Assembly: GCA_007117185.1 (NCBI GenBank)
Contig: SKHA01000226.1
Span: 1 to 13,343, forward strand
Source of the DNA: Spirochaeta sp.
GTDB taxonomy: Bacteria > Spirochaetota > Spirochaetia > DSM-27196 > Alkalispirochaetaceae
DNA: 13,343 nucleotides
Direction of reading: 5' to 3'
Each line of letters opens with the position of its first letter. The stretch's first letter is position 1. The notes under the pieces were generated by a model. The model saw only the letters and a list, made by a program, of their open reading frames with translations, made no database searches and was not told where the DNA came from. The position numbers and the translations under genes were made by a program. Below are positions 6,687-13,343 of this stretch, in pieces.

Positions 6687-8618
6687 ATGACCATGAACGA
6701 TGCAATGCAGGCGCAGATTGACGAACTGGCTCGACTCATCACCTACCACCAGAATCGCTACTACAACGATACTCCCGAGATCAGCGATGACGAGTTTGAC
6801 CTGCTCTGGGACCAACTGAAGTCTCTGGCGCCGAATCATGAGCTCTTTTCCCGGGTGGGCGTTGACAGCAGCGACCGGTTCGAGAAACGAAAGCACCTGA
6901 TGCCCATGAACAGCCAGGACAAAGCGTCGTCAGCGGAACAGTTTCTCAAGTGGGCAGCCCGGGTAAACCATCCCCGCTATATCGTCCAGCACAAACTCGA
7001 CGGTGCCAGCATTGAACTGCAATACCGCCAGGGCAAATTCGTTCACGGCGTTACCCGGGGAGACGGCGTTGTCGGGGACGACATCACTGCCAACGTGATG
7101 AAAATGCGTGGTGTTCCCGGGGTTCTTCCGGTTCTGTTCACCGGGTCCGTTCGTGGCGAGGTCATAATGGACCATCAGACCCACCGGGAACGCTTTGCCG
7201 ACAAGGCCAACTGCCGAAATGCCGCCAACGGGCTGATGCGACGGAAAGACGGTGTGGGCAGCGAATACCTGACGATCTGCTGTTACGACGCGTTTTCGCT
7301 GGACAACGACGTGGTCTCCTTTACAAAAGAAGAAGAAAAGCTGGCATGGCTGGAACATGCCGGATTTCTGGTTGTGAACGTTCAGATACTGGATACACCT
7401 GAAGCAGTAATCCAGTACCGGGACCTGGTGACGGAACAGCGGGATGCGCTGGGATACGACATCGACGGGCTGGTGGTAAAGGGTTCCCTGATAGACCCTG
7501 CGGATGCGCAACGTTCCCGCCCTCAGAAACAGATCGCCTTCAAGTTTTCCGCGGAGGAGGGGGTGACGATACTGCGGGACGTGGAATGGAGCGAATCGGG
7601 CCACCTGTACACACCGGTGGGAATCCTGGACCCGGTTCAATTGGCGGGGACCACCGTTCGCAGAGCCAGCCTGGTACACCCTGAGTTGATCGCAACTCTG
7701 GGGGTACGAATCGGCAGCGAAGTTGTGGTAACCAAGCGAGGGGATATCATTCCCAAGATAGAACGTCTTGTCCGACACATCGACGGCGGCGCCGATATTC
7801 TTCCCCCCGACCGGTGCGGAACCTGCGGCGCTGAAGTGATTAACGAGGGCAAACGGGTCTACTGTTCCAATCCGATCTGCCCGCGCCGGGCGTTTCATCG
7901 GCTGCAGAAGTGGATCTCCGTACTGGAGGTCAGGGATTTTGGCGATGTCCTGCTGCAGAAAGCGTTCGATGCTGCGCTGATCAGGGAGATTGCTGACCTC
8001 TACGGCCTCACCGTGGGGGATCTGGCGGCCTTTCCGGGGGTGGGCGAGGTCAGTGCAACAAAAGCGCTCAACAACCTGCACAGCGTCTCCGAGGTGCCCC
8101 TGCCGCGCTTTCTTGCCGGATTTGACCTGGGCGGAATCGCGGAACTGAAGATAGCCCGGATGGTCGACGCCGGGTTCAACCGTCTGGATGCGCTCTTCCA
8201 GGCTACCCCGGAAGAACTTGCCACGGCGGACGGCATCGCCGAAACCACCGCAGTGGCGTTCAAGGAGAGCCTGCTGCTGGTCCGAGACCAGATTGAGAGG
8301 TTGCTGGCCACCGGAGCGGTTCGGATTGCCCCGCCTGCACCCACGGAAGGGGCCACCGGCGAAGCGGACGCACCCCTGGCGGGTCAAACCGTCTGCTTCA
8401 CCGGAGCGCTCACCTCTGTGACCAGAAGCGACGCGGAACGAATGGTCAGGGCTGCCGGCGGTCAGGCCCGCTCCTCCGTCTCCCGGGGGTTGAACTGGCT
8501 GGTCACCAACGAGGTGGACGGTTCGTCATCGAAGCTCAAAAAAGCGCGTGAACTGGGGGTTTCCATCATCACTGAAGATGATTTTCTCACCCTTGTTGAT
8601 GCGCCACGCACGCCGTAG
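6687..8618 (+). CDS. ligA: NAD+-dependent DNA ligase, divergent LigA
   Basis: The 643-residue protein seals nicks in DNA using NAD+. Visible parts in order: domain Ia for NMN binding ('YYNDTPEISDDEFD', 25-38); adenylation domain with nucleophile Lys103 in 'HKLDG', 'TRGDG' (123-127), 'RGEV' (156-159), 'DIDGLVVKG' (258-266) and Lys286 in 'AFKF'; OB fold ('TPVGILDPVQLAG', 'GDIIPKI'); a zinc site Cys377/380/393/398; helix-hairpin-helix region about 430-545; BRCT about 563-637. Length and order match LigA (E. coli 671). Odd points: Gln101 stands where E. coli has Glu113, two residues before the catalytic Lys; 'MPMNSQDKA' replaces the usual 'PMLSLDN' segment; Phe37 replaces a conserved Tyr. It could be the housekeeping ligase of a divergent lineage or a second paralogue. 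Start ATG 6687 was chosen; ATG 6693 is possible. The cyclase gene follows 15 bases later. Confidence 0.93.
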   Translation: MTMNDAMQAQIDELARLITYHQNRYYNDTPEISDDEFDLLWDQLKSLAPNHELFSRVGVDSSDRFEKRKHLMPMNSQDKASSAEQFLKWAARVNHPRYIVQHKLDGASIELQYRQGKFVHGVTRGDGVVGDDITANVMKMRGVPGVLPVLFTGSVRGEVIMDHQTHRERFADKANCRNAANGLMRRKDGVGSEYLTICCYDAFSLDNDVVSFTKEEEKLAWLEHAGFLVVNVQILDTPEAVIQYRDLVTEQRDALGYDIDGLVVKGSLIDPADAQRSRPQKQIAFKFSAEEGVTILRDVEWSESGHLYTPVGILDPVQLAGTTVRRASLVHPELIATLGVRIGSEVVVTKRGDIIPKIERLVRHIDGGADILPPDRCGTCGAEVINEGKRVYCSNPICPRRAFHRLQKWISVLEVRDFGDVLLQKAFDAALIREIADLYGLTVGDLAAFPGVGEVSATKALNNLHSVSEVPLPRFLAGFDLGGIAELKIARMVDAGFNRLDALFQATPEELATADGIAETTAVAFKESLLLVRDQIERLLATGAVRIAPPAPTEGATGEADAPLAGQTVCFTGALTSVTRSDAERMVRAAGGQARSSVSRGLNWLVTNEVDGSSSKLKKARELGVSIITEDDFLTLVDAPRTP

Positions 8619-8621
8619 TAG

Positions 8622-8627
8622 CATAGT
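8622..8627 (+). promoter_or_regulatory. -10-like hexamer just before the cyclase gene
   Basis: CATAGT ends 6 bases before the ATG at 8634, right after the ligA stop. There is no Shine-Dalgarno sequence. TTGATG (8597-8602) lies 19 bases upstream as a poor -35. This may be an internal promoter giving leaderless mRNA, or chance. Confidence 0.25.
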
Positions 8628-8633
8628 TCAACG

Positions 8634-10046
8634 ATGATACAGGAACTACGAAACCAGATCGAAGATTTCTATCTTCCCAGACAGCTGGTGGAAGCAATTC
8701 TGGAAGTTGGAGGCATTCCACGGGACAGCGAAGAAGTTGAGATCGGTGTCGGTTTCATCGATATCGCGGACTATACCTTTCTGTCCAAGTTCCTGACACC
8801 CAAGGAAAACCAGGAAGTCCTCAACGGATTGTATACCGCGTTCAACGGTGTGTTGCGCCGGCATGGCGGATACTTGAACAAGATCGAAGGCGATTCGCTC
8901 ATGTTCCACTACGGAGGCATCATCGATCCCATTGCCCGCAAGATCTCCGACCGTCGGGATTTACGTCTGTATATCGCCAGGGAACTCTTTTTTACCTGCG
9001 TGGAGATGCAGCGGGTCAGCTTGCGGTTCAACAACGCTGATCGTCGATTTCTGGAAGACGCCGAGACGGAGGTTGAACGGGAAGCGCTGGAGAAGGCGTT
9101 CAAGATCATCGCCCGCCTGCGCGAGGACGATGCGGTGTCAAACCCGCTGAATGCGATGTTCCAGATTCGGATCCGGGTAGGAGCCAACCTCGGCGAGGTA
9201 ACCATCGGTAACTTCGGCCCCGAAGGGGCGCGACAGTGGGACGTGATCGGCATGCCGGTGATTGATGCCAAGCGGATGGAGACGACCGCACCGGTGGGAG
9301 GAGTGCGGATCTCCCGTACATACTACAACATTCTGGAGGAACACGGCTTCGTTGACGAGTACTTTGAACGGTTTCGCAGGGAAGCCCGGGCGCTGGGTGG
9401 GCGATACGCTGAGATCACCCGGGACGAACTGTTTCAGATCAAGAGAGTCTCTCTCCGGGAAAAGGGCAACGCCTTCTTTGAGACGTGCAGTATTCAGGTC
9501 AACCCGGCCCTTCCGGAGCAGATCGCCCAGCAGGTGCGCGCTCTACTGACCCACGGCCGTTTCGGCGCCGTGCGAATTGTAGAGCTCCTGAAGTATTATC
9601 GGGGTAACGAATACGTCACTGATGCCATAGAGGATGCCCTGATCACCGCTGGTGTCAGGATTCGCTACGCCGATTCGTTTCAGTTGATGTATCCCAACCG
9701 CTACGATGCGATGCTGGACGAGCACTCAGGGGATCGCCAGAAGATTGAAGAGCTCGTCTCTCGTGACGAGAGCCTGTACGGCCTGATGACCAAGTTGGGA
9801 CGCTATCAGGACATCGTCAAACAGGGCCGGGATGAGCCGGAGGATCAGCTCTCCTTCTCTACCTATGACCGCCACTTTTCCGTGGGTCGTACCCGCCGAC
9901 AGCAGTACTATGAGGAGATAAAGGCGCTGATCGCGCAACGGGCCTATTTCTTCAACGTTGTCTTTCCGTTGGTTTTCGAATCCATCCTTGCGGCGGTTCT
10001 GGAGTATCAAACCGAAGAAGAAGACCTGGAGATGCTGGAATCATAA
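8634..10046 (+). CDS. Class III adenylate/guanylate cyclase-like protein
   Basis: The protein has 470 residues, no signal peptide and no membrane segment, so it is probably cytosolic. The N-terminal part is a class III nucleotide cyclase domain. Metal-binding Asp43 is in 'GFIDIADYT' and Asp87 in 'LNKIEGDSLMF'; Lys83 and Asp203 ('QWDVIG') occupy the purine-specifying positions and favour ATP; Arg214 is the transition-state Arg. The transition-state Asn, normally four residues before that Arg, is Ile210 here ('GMPVIDAKR'). Between Asp87 and 'IRIRVGANLGEVTIGNFG' there are about 90 residues, roughly twice the usual distance, with a charged helical insert (about 130-170). Residues 290-470 match no domain I know; they are helical and acidic at the end. 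It may make cAMP slowly, act as one half of a heterodimer, or only bind nucleotide. It sits 15 bases after ligA. Confidence 0.8.
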   Translation: MIQELRNQIEDFYLPRQLVEAILEVGGIPRDSEEVEIGVGFIDIADYTFLSKFLTPKENQEVLNGLYTAFNGVLRRHGGYLNKIEGDSLMFHYGGIIDPIARKISDRRDLRLYIARELFFTCVEMQRVSLRFNNADRRFLEDAETEVEREALEKAFKIIARLREDDAVSNPLNAMFQIRIRVGANLGEVTIGNFGPEGARQWDVIGMPVIDAKRMETTAPVGGVRISRTYYNILEEHGFVDEYFERFRREARALGGRYAEITRDELFQIKRVSLREKGNAFFETCSIQVNPALPEQIAQQVRALLTHGRFGAVRIVELLKYYRGNEYVTDAIEDALITAGVRIRYADSFQLMYPNRYDAMLDEHSGDRQKIEELVSRDESLYGLMTKLGRYQDIVKQGRDEPEDQLSFSTYDRHFSVGRTRRQQYYEEIKALIAQRAYFFNVVFPLVFESILAAVLEYQTEEEDLEMLES

Positions 10047-10060
10047 TCCTGTGAGTGTAT

Positions 10061-10076
10061 CCTGTTGCCCTGTTGC
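10061..10076. repeat. Tandem 8-bp direct repeat before the SDR gene
   Basis: CCTGTTGC occurs twice head to tail (10061-10068 and 10069-10076) in the 47-base gap between the cyclase stop and the SDR start. It lies just upstream of the TATATT hexamer, where a regulator could bind. It may also be chance slippage. Confidence 0.4.
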
Positions 10077-10081
10077 ATCGT

Positions 10082-10087
10082 TATATT
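10082..10087 (+). promoter_or_regulatory. -10-like hexamer just before the SDR gene
   Basis: TATATT is followed by 6 bases and the ATG at 10094, with no Shine-Dalgarno sequence and no clear -35. It has the same geometry as the hexamer before the cyclase gene. Confidence 0.3.
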
Positions 10088-10093
10088 GCCGGT

Positions 10094-10816
10094 ATGAGTT
10101 CATTCAACGGAAAGAATATACTGGTGGTGGGTGGAAGCTCCGGCATCGGCGAAGCGGTGGTTTCGCAGTTGCTCCGGGAGGACGCGTCGGTGTGGCTCTG
10201 GAGCCGACGGGAACGTAAAGACCTGGTCGAGCAGGGGGTAACCTGCCAGTCCGTGGATGTCACCACCGACTTCGACACAGAGAGCTTCTCCCTTCCTGAA
10301 ATCCTTCACGGCGTTGTCTACGCCCCGGGTACTATCAACCTTGCGCCCTTTCGGATGCTCAAGCTGGATACCTTTCTTCAGGACTATCAGGTGAACGTGT
10401 TGGGTGCTGTCAGGGTGCTGAAAGGGGTAGAAGAGCGGCTTTTCGCCGCCCAGGGAGCATCTGTGGTGCTGTTCAGCACCGTTGCGGTCCGTCGGGGAAT
10501 GCAGTTTCATACCTCTATTGCTGCGGCGAAGGGTGCGGTGGAGGGGTTGACCATCAGCCTTGCGGCGGAATGGGCGGGGCGAAAGGTACGGGTCAACGCC
10601 GTTGCGCCGTCCCTGACAGATACACCGCTGGCGTCCCGTCTGCTGGGGAACGAGAAGAAAGCGGAAGCAGCGGCGCAACGGCACCCTCTGGGCAGAGTAG
10701 GAACTCCCGACGAGCTGGGCCGGGCAACGTGCTTCCTGCTCCACGGGGATACCTCGTGGATCACCGGACAGGTCCTGGGGGTTGATGGGGGGTTGGGAGC
10801 GCTCTCAGGGTTTTAG
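10094..10816 (+). CDS. Short-chain dehydrogenase/reductase (SDR) family protein lacking the catalytic Tyr
   Basis: The 240-residue protein has a classical SDR Rossmann fold. The cofactor loop 'VGGSSGIGE' (12-20) and 'VVYAPGT' (74-80, in place of NNAG) bind NAD(P)H; Arg38/Arg39 after the second strand suggest NADP preference. Asn101, Ser128 and Lys146 of the catalytic tetrad are present, but the Y-x-x-x-K tyrosine is Ile142 ('HTSIAAAKGAVEGL'). The C-terminal parts 'RVNAVAPSLTDTPLA', 'HPLGRVGTPDELG' and 'TGQVLGVDGG' are typical. I recall other SDR proteins with the same SIAAAK form, so this seems a real subgroup with unknown chemistry rather than a damaged gene. ATG 10094 was chosen because the SDR fold starts right after it; a GTG at 10055 would add 13 residues. 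It follows the cyclase by 47 bases and overlaps the convergent FAD gene by 12 bases. Confidence 0.88.
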   Translation: MSSFNGKNILVVGGSSGIGEAVVSQLLREDASVWLWSRRERKDLVEQGVTCQSVDVTTDFDTESFSLPEILHGVVYAPGTINLAPFRMLKLDTFLQDYQVNVLGAVRVLKGVEERLFAAQGASVVLFSTVAVRRGMQFHTSIAAAKGAVEGLTISLAAEWAGRKVRVNAVAPSLTDTPLASRLLGNEKKAEAAAQRHPLGRVGTPDELGRATCFLLHGDTSWITGQVLGVDGGLGALSGF

Positions 10817-11980
10817 CACCCGGGAAAGCGAAGGGACGATCCGTCGTCGCGCCAGGTGGGCCCCGATGATATTTCTGGCGGGGGGGCCCAGTACCAGGTC
10901 TGCCAGACCTCCCGTGACGTAAAGACCGGGAAGCCACGCCAGATCCGCCCCCGGCAGGGGGTATCCCCGGGACGAGACCGGAGCATCCAGGGTGCTGCTG
11001 ATCTGCCGAACCAGCGCTGCTGCCGGTGGGGCGGCGGAGAACCCGGTGGAGAGGATGATCAGCTGGAAGTCGTCGTATCGCGGCAGGGGTGACTCAACCA
11101 CCCTTCGCTGCAGCACGATCCTGTTGTGCAGTACCTCTCTCATCACCCTGCGGTACAGATCAGGAGGTACACTCCCACCACGACGACTGCGATCGATCAG
11201 AAGATGCCGATCTTCCGCTTTGGAAATGGCGGAAAACGCCTCTGAGCAACGGGGGCCCACGAAGCAGGGGTCGCTGTCAAACTGGTGAACGGTAATCGGA
11301 TCGCGATGCCACAGCTGTACGCTTATTCGTCGACGGGCGAGGTACAGGGCCAGATGAAACGCGGCGATCCCGCCCCCGACGATGAGTATTCGCGAACCCG
11401 GGGGTATCTCCTGCGGGTTGAAGCGATCATCGTGGATGTGGATCACCGAACCGGGAGGGGCAGATCTGAAAGACTCTGGAACCAGCGGTTCCGGCTGCCC
11501 CGGAGCGAGGATGACGCAACGGGCGTTCACGGTGTGTCTGGTGACATTCGATCCTGAAGGGGGGGACCAGCTCACGGTGTACCTGTGGGGTGCATCGCGG
11601 TGGTGACGAGAATCAACAGCTTCCACGCGGCCCCGGATCGTCGTAACATCCGGTGGTAAATCTGCAGATGCGTCGTCAAGCTGTCGGGCGAACAACGTTG
11701 TGGCCGGTCTGTGATACGGAGGAATCCAATCACCGGGACCCATCATGTTCCGCAGCGAGTAGAAGTCTTCGGCGATGCTGTGACTGCCGTTTGATCGCAA
11801 ATAGTCCATACCGCAGTTCCTCACCCGCCGGTGCCATACAGCAAACGGCGACCCCGCAGGGTCGATCACGGCGAAGCGCCGGGGGTCCACAACCCCGTTT
11901 TCCAGGAGCGCTCGGGTCAGATGGATACCGTGAATACCCGCACCTGCCACAACCACATCAAAGAGGGGAAATGTTGTCAT
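10805..11980 (-). CDS. FAD/NAD(P)-binding protein, flavin monooxygenase-like
   Basis: The 391-residue protein has two dinucleotide-binding motifs. 'VVAGAGIHG' near the N terminus (10-18) binds FAD, and 'ILIVGGGIAAFH' (198-209) should bind NAD(P)H. 'ILSTGFSA' (309-316) is the ATG-like motif of flavin monooxygenases, and 'LYVTGGLADLVLGPPARN' (353-370) is the closing FAD motif. The order and spacing resemble the lysine/ornithine N-hydroxylase and flavin-monooxygenase fold group, usually cytosolic oxidoreductases. No siderophore or other substrate genes are beside it, so the substrate is unknown. The ATG is preceded by only a weak AGG; 29 bases separate this start from the divergent lipoprotein start, so the two genes must share or overlap their control region. 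Its 3' end overlaps the SDR gene. Confidence 0.8.
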   Translation of the reverse strand: MTTFPLFDVVVAGAGIHGIHLTRALLENGVVDPRRFAVIDPAGSPFAVWHRRVRNCGMDYLRSNGSHSIAEDFYSLRNMMGPGDWIPPYHRPATTLFARQLDDASADLPPDVTTIRGRVEAVDSRHHRDAPHRYTVSWSPPSGSNVTRHTVNARCVILAPGQPEPLVPESFRSAPPGSVIHIHDDRFNPQEIPPGSRILIVGGGIAAFHLALYLARRRISVQLWHRDPITVHQFDSDPCFVGPRCSEAFSAISKAEDRHLLIDRSRRGGSVPPDLYRRVMREVLHNRIVLQRRVVESPLPRYDDFQLIILSTGFSAAPPAAALVRQISSTLDAPVSSRGYPLPGADLAWLPGLYVTGGLADLVLGPPARNIIGAHLARRRIVPSLSRVLKP

Positions 11981-12003
11981 ATGCGGTCCAACCTGGGTAC
12001 TTT
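11974..12003 (+). promoter_or_regulatory. Possible promoter for the lipoprotein gene
   Basis: TTGTCA (11974-11979) is one base from the -35 consensus. Eighteen bases later comes the weak -10 TACTTT (11998-12003), 6 bases before the ATG. The -35 overlaps the start codon of the divergent FAD gene. There is no Shine-Dalgarno sequence, so the mRNA would be leaderless. Confidence 0.35.
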
Positions 12004-12009
12004 TATTAC

Positions 12010-12540
12010 ATGAGTAATTTTATCCGAAAAGGTCTGGGTATCGTATTGGTTGGCGGTTCGTTGCTGCTGCTCGCTGCCTGCAGCACCGGCCCGGATACGG
12101 TGCTCACGGAGCTTCTCCTTCGGACCCCTGATCCGACTCTCACTCCCCAGCAGGTCGTTGCGATTCAGCTGGAAGCGTTCCGCAACAACGACGAGGAGGA
12201 TCGCGGGATAGAGGTGGCCTTTCGCTTTGCCAGTCCGGAAAACCGGGCCCTCACCGGACCGGTACCGCGCTTCGCTGGCATGATGCGAGGGGCGGCGTAC
12301 CGGATCATGTTGGAGTACGATTCCGTTCTGTACGCCCCTTTGGTGCGGGACGGCAACGTGGCGGTACAGCGGGTGGCCCTGACGATGGGTGAGGTGACGG
12401 TGGTCTACGACTTCGTCCTTCGCAAACAGAGCTCGGGGGCGTACCTGAACTGCTGGATGACTGAAGGGGTGCAGGTGATACGACTTCCCCGGGAACGGGG
12501 CACGCCGCGACTTGAGATGGATGAGCTCCTTTCGGTGTAA
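12010..12540 (+). CDS. Lipoprotein with DUF4864-like domain
   Basis: The 176-residue protein starts with a lipoprotein signal: basic 'RKG', a hydrophobic core, and the lipobox Leu21-Ala22-Ala23-Cys24, so Cys24 should be lipidated and the protein anchored to a membrane facing the periplasm or outside. Residues about 46-160 resemble DUF4864: a helix 'QLEAFRNNDEEDRGIEVAFR', then 'FASPENRALTGPVPRFAGMM' and several strands with 'VVYDFVLRKQ', fitting the family pattern of a short helix, an 'F.ASP' motif and a small alpha+beta fold. The function of the family is unknown. The start is the ATG at 12010 because the signal peptide begins there; the frame is open further upstream but that part lies antisense to the FAD gene. 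The stop is 15 bases from the convergent next gene. Confidence 0.82.
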   Translation: MSNFIRKGLGIVLVGGSLLLLAACSTGPDTVLTELLLRTPDPTLTPQQVVAIQLEAFRNNDEEDRGIEVAFRFASPENRALTGPVPRFAGMMRGAAYRIMLEYDSVLYAPLVRDGNVAVQRVALTMGEVTVVYDFVLRKQSSGAYLNCWMTEGVQVIRLPRERGTPRLEMDELLSV

Positions 12541-12555
12541 AGACATCCGCTGAAC

Positions 12556-13343
12556 TCAGTCCTTCTTGCGGATCGATGAACCAAACTGCTCCCAGGCACT
12601 CTCAACCTGCTTGGGGTTGTACCCCTTCTTCTGCTGGTCTCCGGTGCTGCGCCTGGACACAGCGGTTGACCGGGGAGCAGGGCGGGACCCCCCGCGACGC
12701 TGATCTGCAGTTCTGCCCCGGCGGTTGGGTTCCGGACGCCGACCATCACGACGGTCTGTGTCCCCACTGGTCGTACGCGATCTCAGTTCCTGCTGCGATG
12801 CCGTTGTGGCGGTCCGGTCGATGTAGGTTGACTTGTACGCTTCGTATTTGCCGGTAACGCGTATCCAGAGGCGTTTCCAGACCGGCAAGCGCAGAAACGC
12901 CCGCTCGAAGAGTTCAGAGATTCGCAGGGCAAACCATTGATGGGGTCGCAACGGCTTCATCGACACCGGGTCGAAGTAGAGGGACAACCGCTCCTTCAGC
13001 TCCTCCACCGAGCCGACCAGTTTGTTCTGTTTGAGGTGCAGGATAAGCGCTTCCGCTAGAATTGCCGGTTTCTGGGCAAGATCGGCCACAAAGGGGCTGA
13101 GGTTGTGCATCTCTTCACGAATTGCGTCATCAAAGCTGTCGAGAGAGACGAAGGTAGTGTCGCCGCGACGGTTGCCGCTGCGCAGATTCTGCTCCATACG
13201 GTGAACCAGGAGGGGTCTCAACTCCGCGTCGATGTAACGGAACTCTTCCAGGAAGCGGGGGTAGATGTGATCCCGGTGAATGTACTTCTTGTTCAAAACA
13301 AGGATGTGCGGCAGCGTCTTGGCGTCCCTGTCCTTGATAAATC
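12556..13343 (-). CDS. Uncharacterised protein with basic C-terminal tail (5' end outside the window)
   Basis: I do not recognise this protein. The frame stays open to the right edge, giving 261 visible residues. A TTG at 13294-13296 could be read as a start, but 15 more in-frame codons ('FIKDRDAKTLPHILVLNKK') continue without a stop and fit the fold, so the true start is probably outside. The first roughly 165 visible residues look like a mainly helical globular domain ('IYPRFLEEFRYIDAELRPLL', 'PAILAEALILHLKQNKLV', 'QWFALRISELFERAFLRLP'). Residues about 180-240 are a low-complexity tail rich in Arg, Ser, Thr and Gly ('RRDGRRPEPNRRGRTADQRR'), probably disordered and able to bind nucleic acid or membranes. 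It ends in a short ordered-looking 'YNPKQVESAWEQFGSSI'. There is no signal peptide or membrane segment in the visible part. Confidence 0.7.
   Translation of the reverse strand, partial: FIKDRDAKTLPHILVLNKKYIHRDHIYPRFLEEFRYIDAELRPLLVHRMEQNLRSGNRRGDTTFVSLDSFDDAIREEMHNLSPFVADLAQKPAILAEALILHLKQNKLVGSVEELKERLSLYFDPVSMKPLRPHQWFALRISELFERAFLRLPVWKRLWIRVTGKYEAYKSTYIDRTATTASQQELRSRTTSGDTDRRDGRRPEPNRRGRTADQRRGGSRPAPRSTAVSRRSTGDQQKKGYNPKQVESAWEQFGSSIRKKD

Noticed and set aside
6590..6690. Plus-strand leader-peptide frame starting at the ATG at 6590
   Set aside because: There is no Shine-Dalgarno sequence, no run of regulatory codons, and the frame runs out of phase into ligA.
6930..8387. 485-codon minus-strand open frame opposite ligA
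   Set aside because: LigA on the plus strand has complete domains and motifs. The antisense frame has no recognisable domain and reflects codon bias in G+C-rich DNA.
11653..12009. Upstream extension of the lipoprotein frame
   Set aside because: It would bury the lipoprotein signal peptide in the middle of a protein and lies antisense to the FAD gene.
13294..13296. TTG as the start of the last minus-strand gene
   Set aside because: The frame stays open and protein-like to the window edge, so the gene is better called 5' partial.
1..13343. CRISPR arrays, tRNA/rRNA genes, insertion sequences, phage genes
   Set aside because: No spaced repeats, cloverleaf, terminal inverted repeats, transposase or integrase sequence was seen.

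Overview
The window looks like chromosomal DNA of a free-living spirochaete (Spirochaetia, probably a Spirochaetaceae relative). The strongest sign is the 1300-residue membrane-anchored coiled-coil protein at 1343-5245, which matches the spirochaete-specific SpiroCoCo family. The G+C content looks moderately high, genes are tightly packed, and I see no insertion sequence, phage, CRISPR, tRNA or rRNA. The genus is not determined.

Layout, left to right. At 1-1293 (+) lie the 3' end of a TonB-like gene and a HAD phosphatase whose start overlaps the TonB-like stop. At 1294-5245 (+) a promoter leads straight into the SpiroCoCo gene. A hairpin at 5253-5272 separates it from a convergent secreted lipase/esterase (5267-6502, -). 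The 184-bp divergent gap 6503-6686 is the richest non-coding stretch. It holds two concentric inverted repeats, an extended -10, and an orphan rho-independent terminator whose loop copies the 3' end of 16S rRNA (the anti-Shine-Dalgarno). Together these look like a very short sRNA gene. Next comes a plus-strand run of ligA (a divergent NAD+-dependent DNA ligase), a class III nucleotide cyclase and an SDR protein (6687-10816). It meets a minus-strand FAD/NAD(P)-binding protein tail to tail with a 12-base overlap. A divergently transcribed lipoprotein with a DUF4864-like domain (12010-12540) follows. The window ends with the 3' part of a minus-strand gene for a basic-tailed protein of unknown function, which runs off the right edge.

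How the parts relate. ligA, the cyclase and the SDR gene are close enough to share a transcript, but each start also has a -10-like hexamer only 4-6 bases upstream and no Shine-Dalgarno sequence, so leaderless mRNAs are possible. The cyclase, the SDR protein and the ligase each differ from their families at a position that normally matters for catalysis. No gap exceeds 300 bases; the only long one is 6503-6686.
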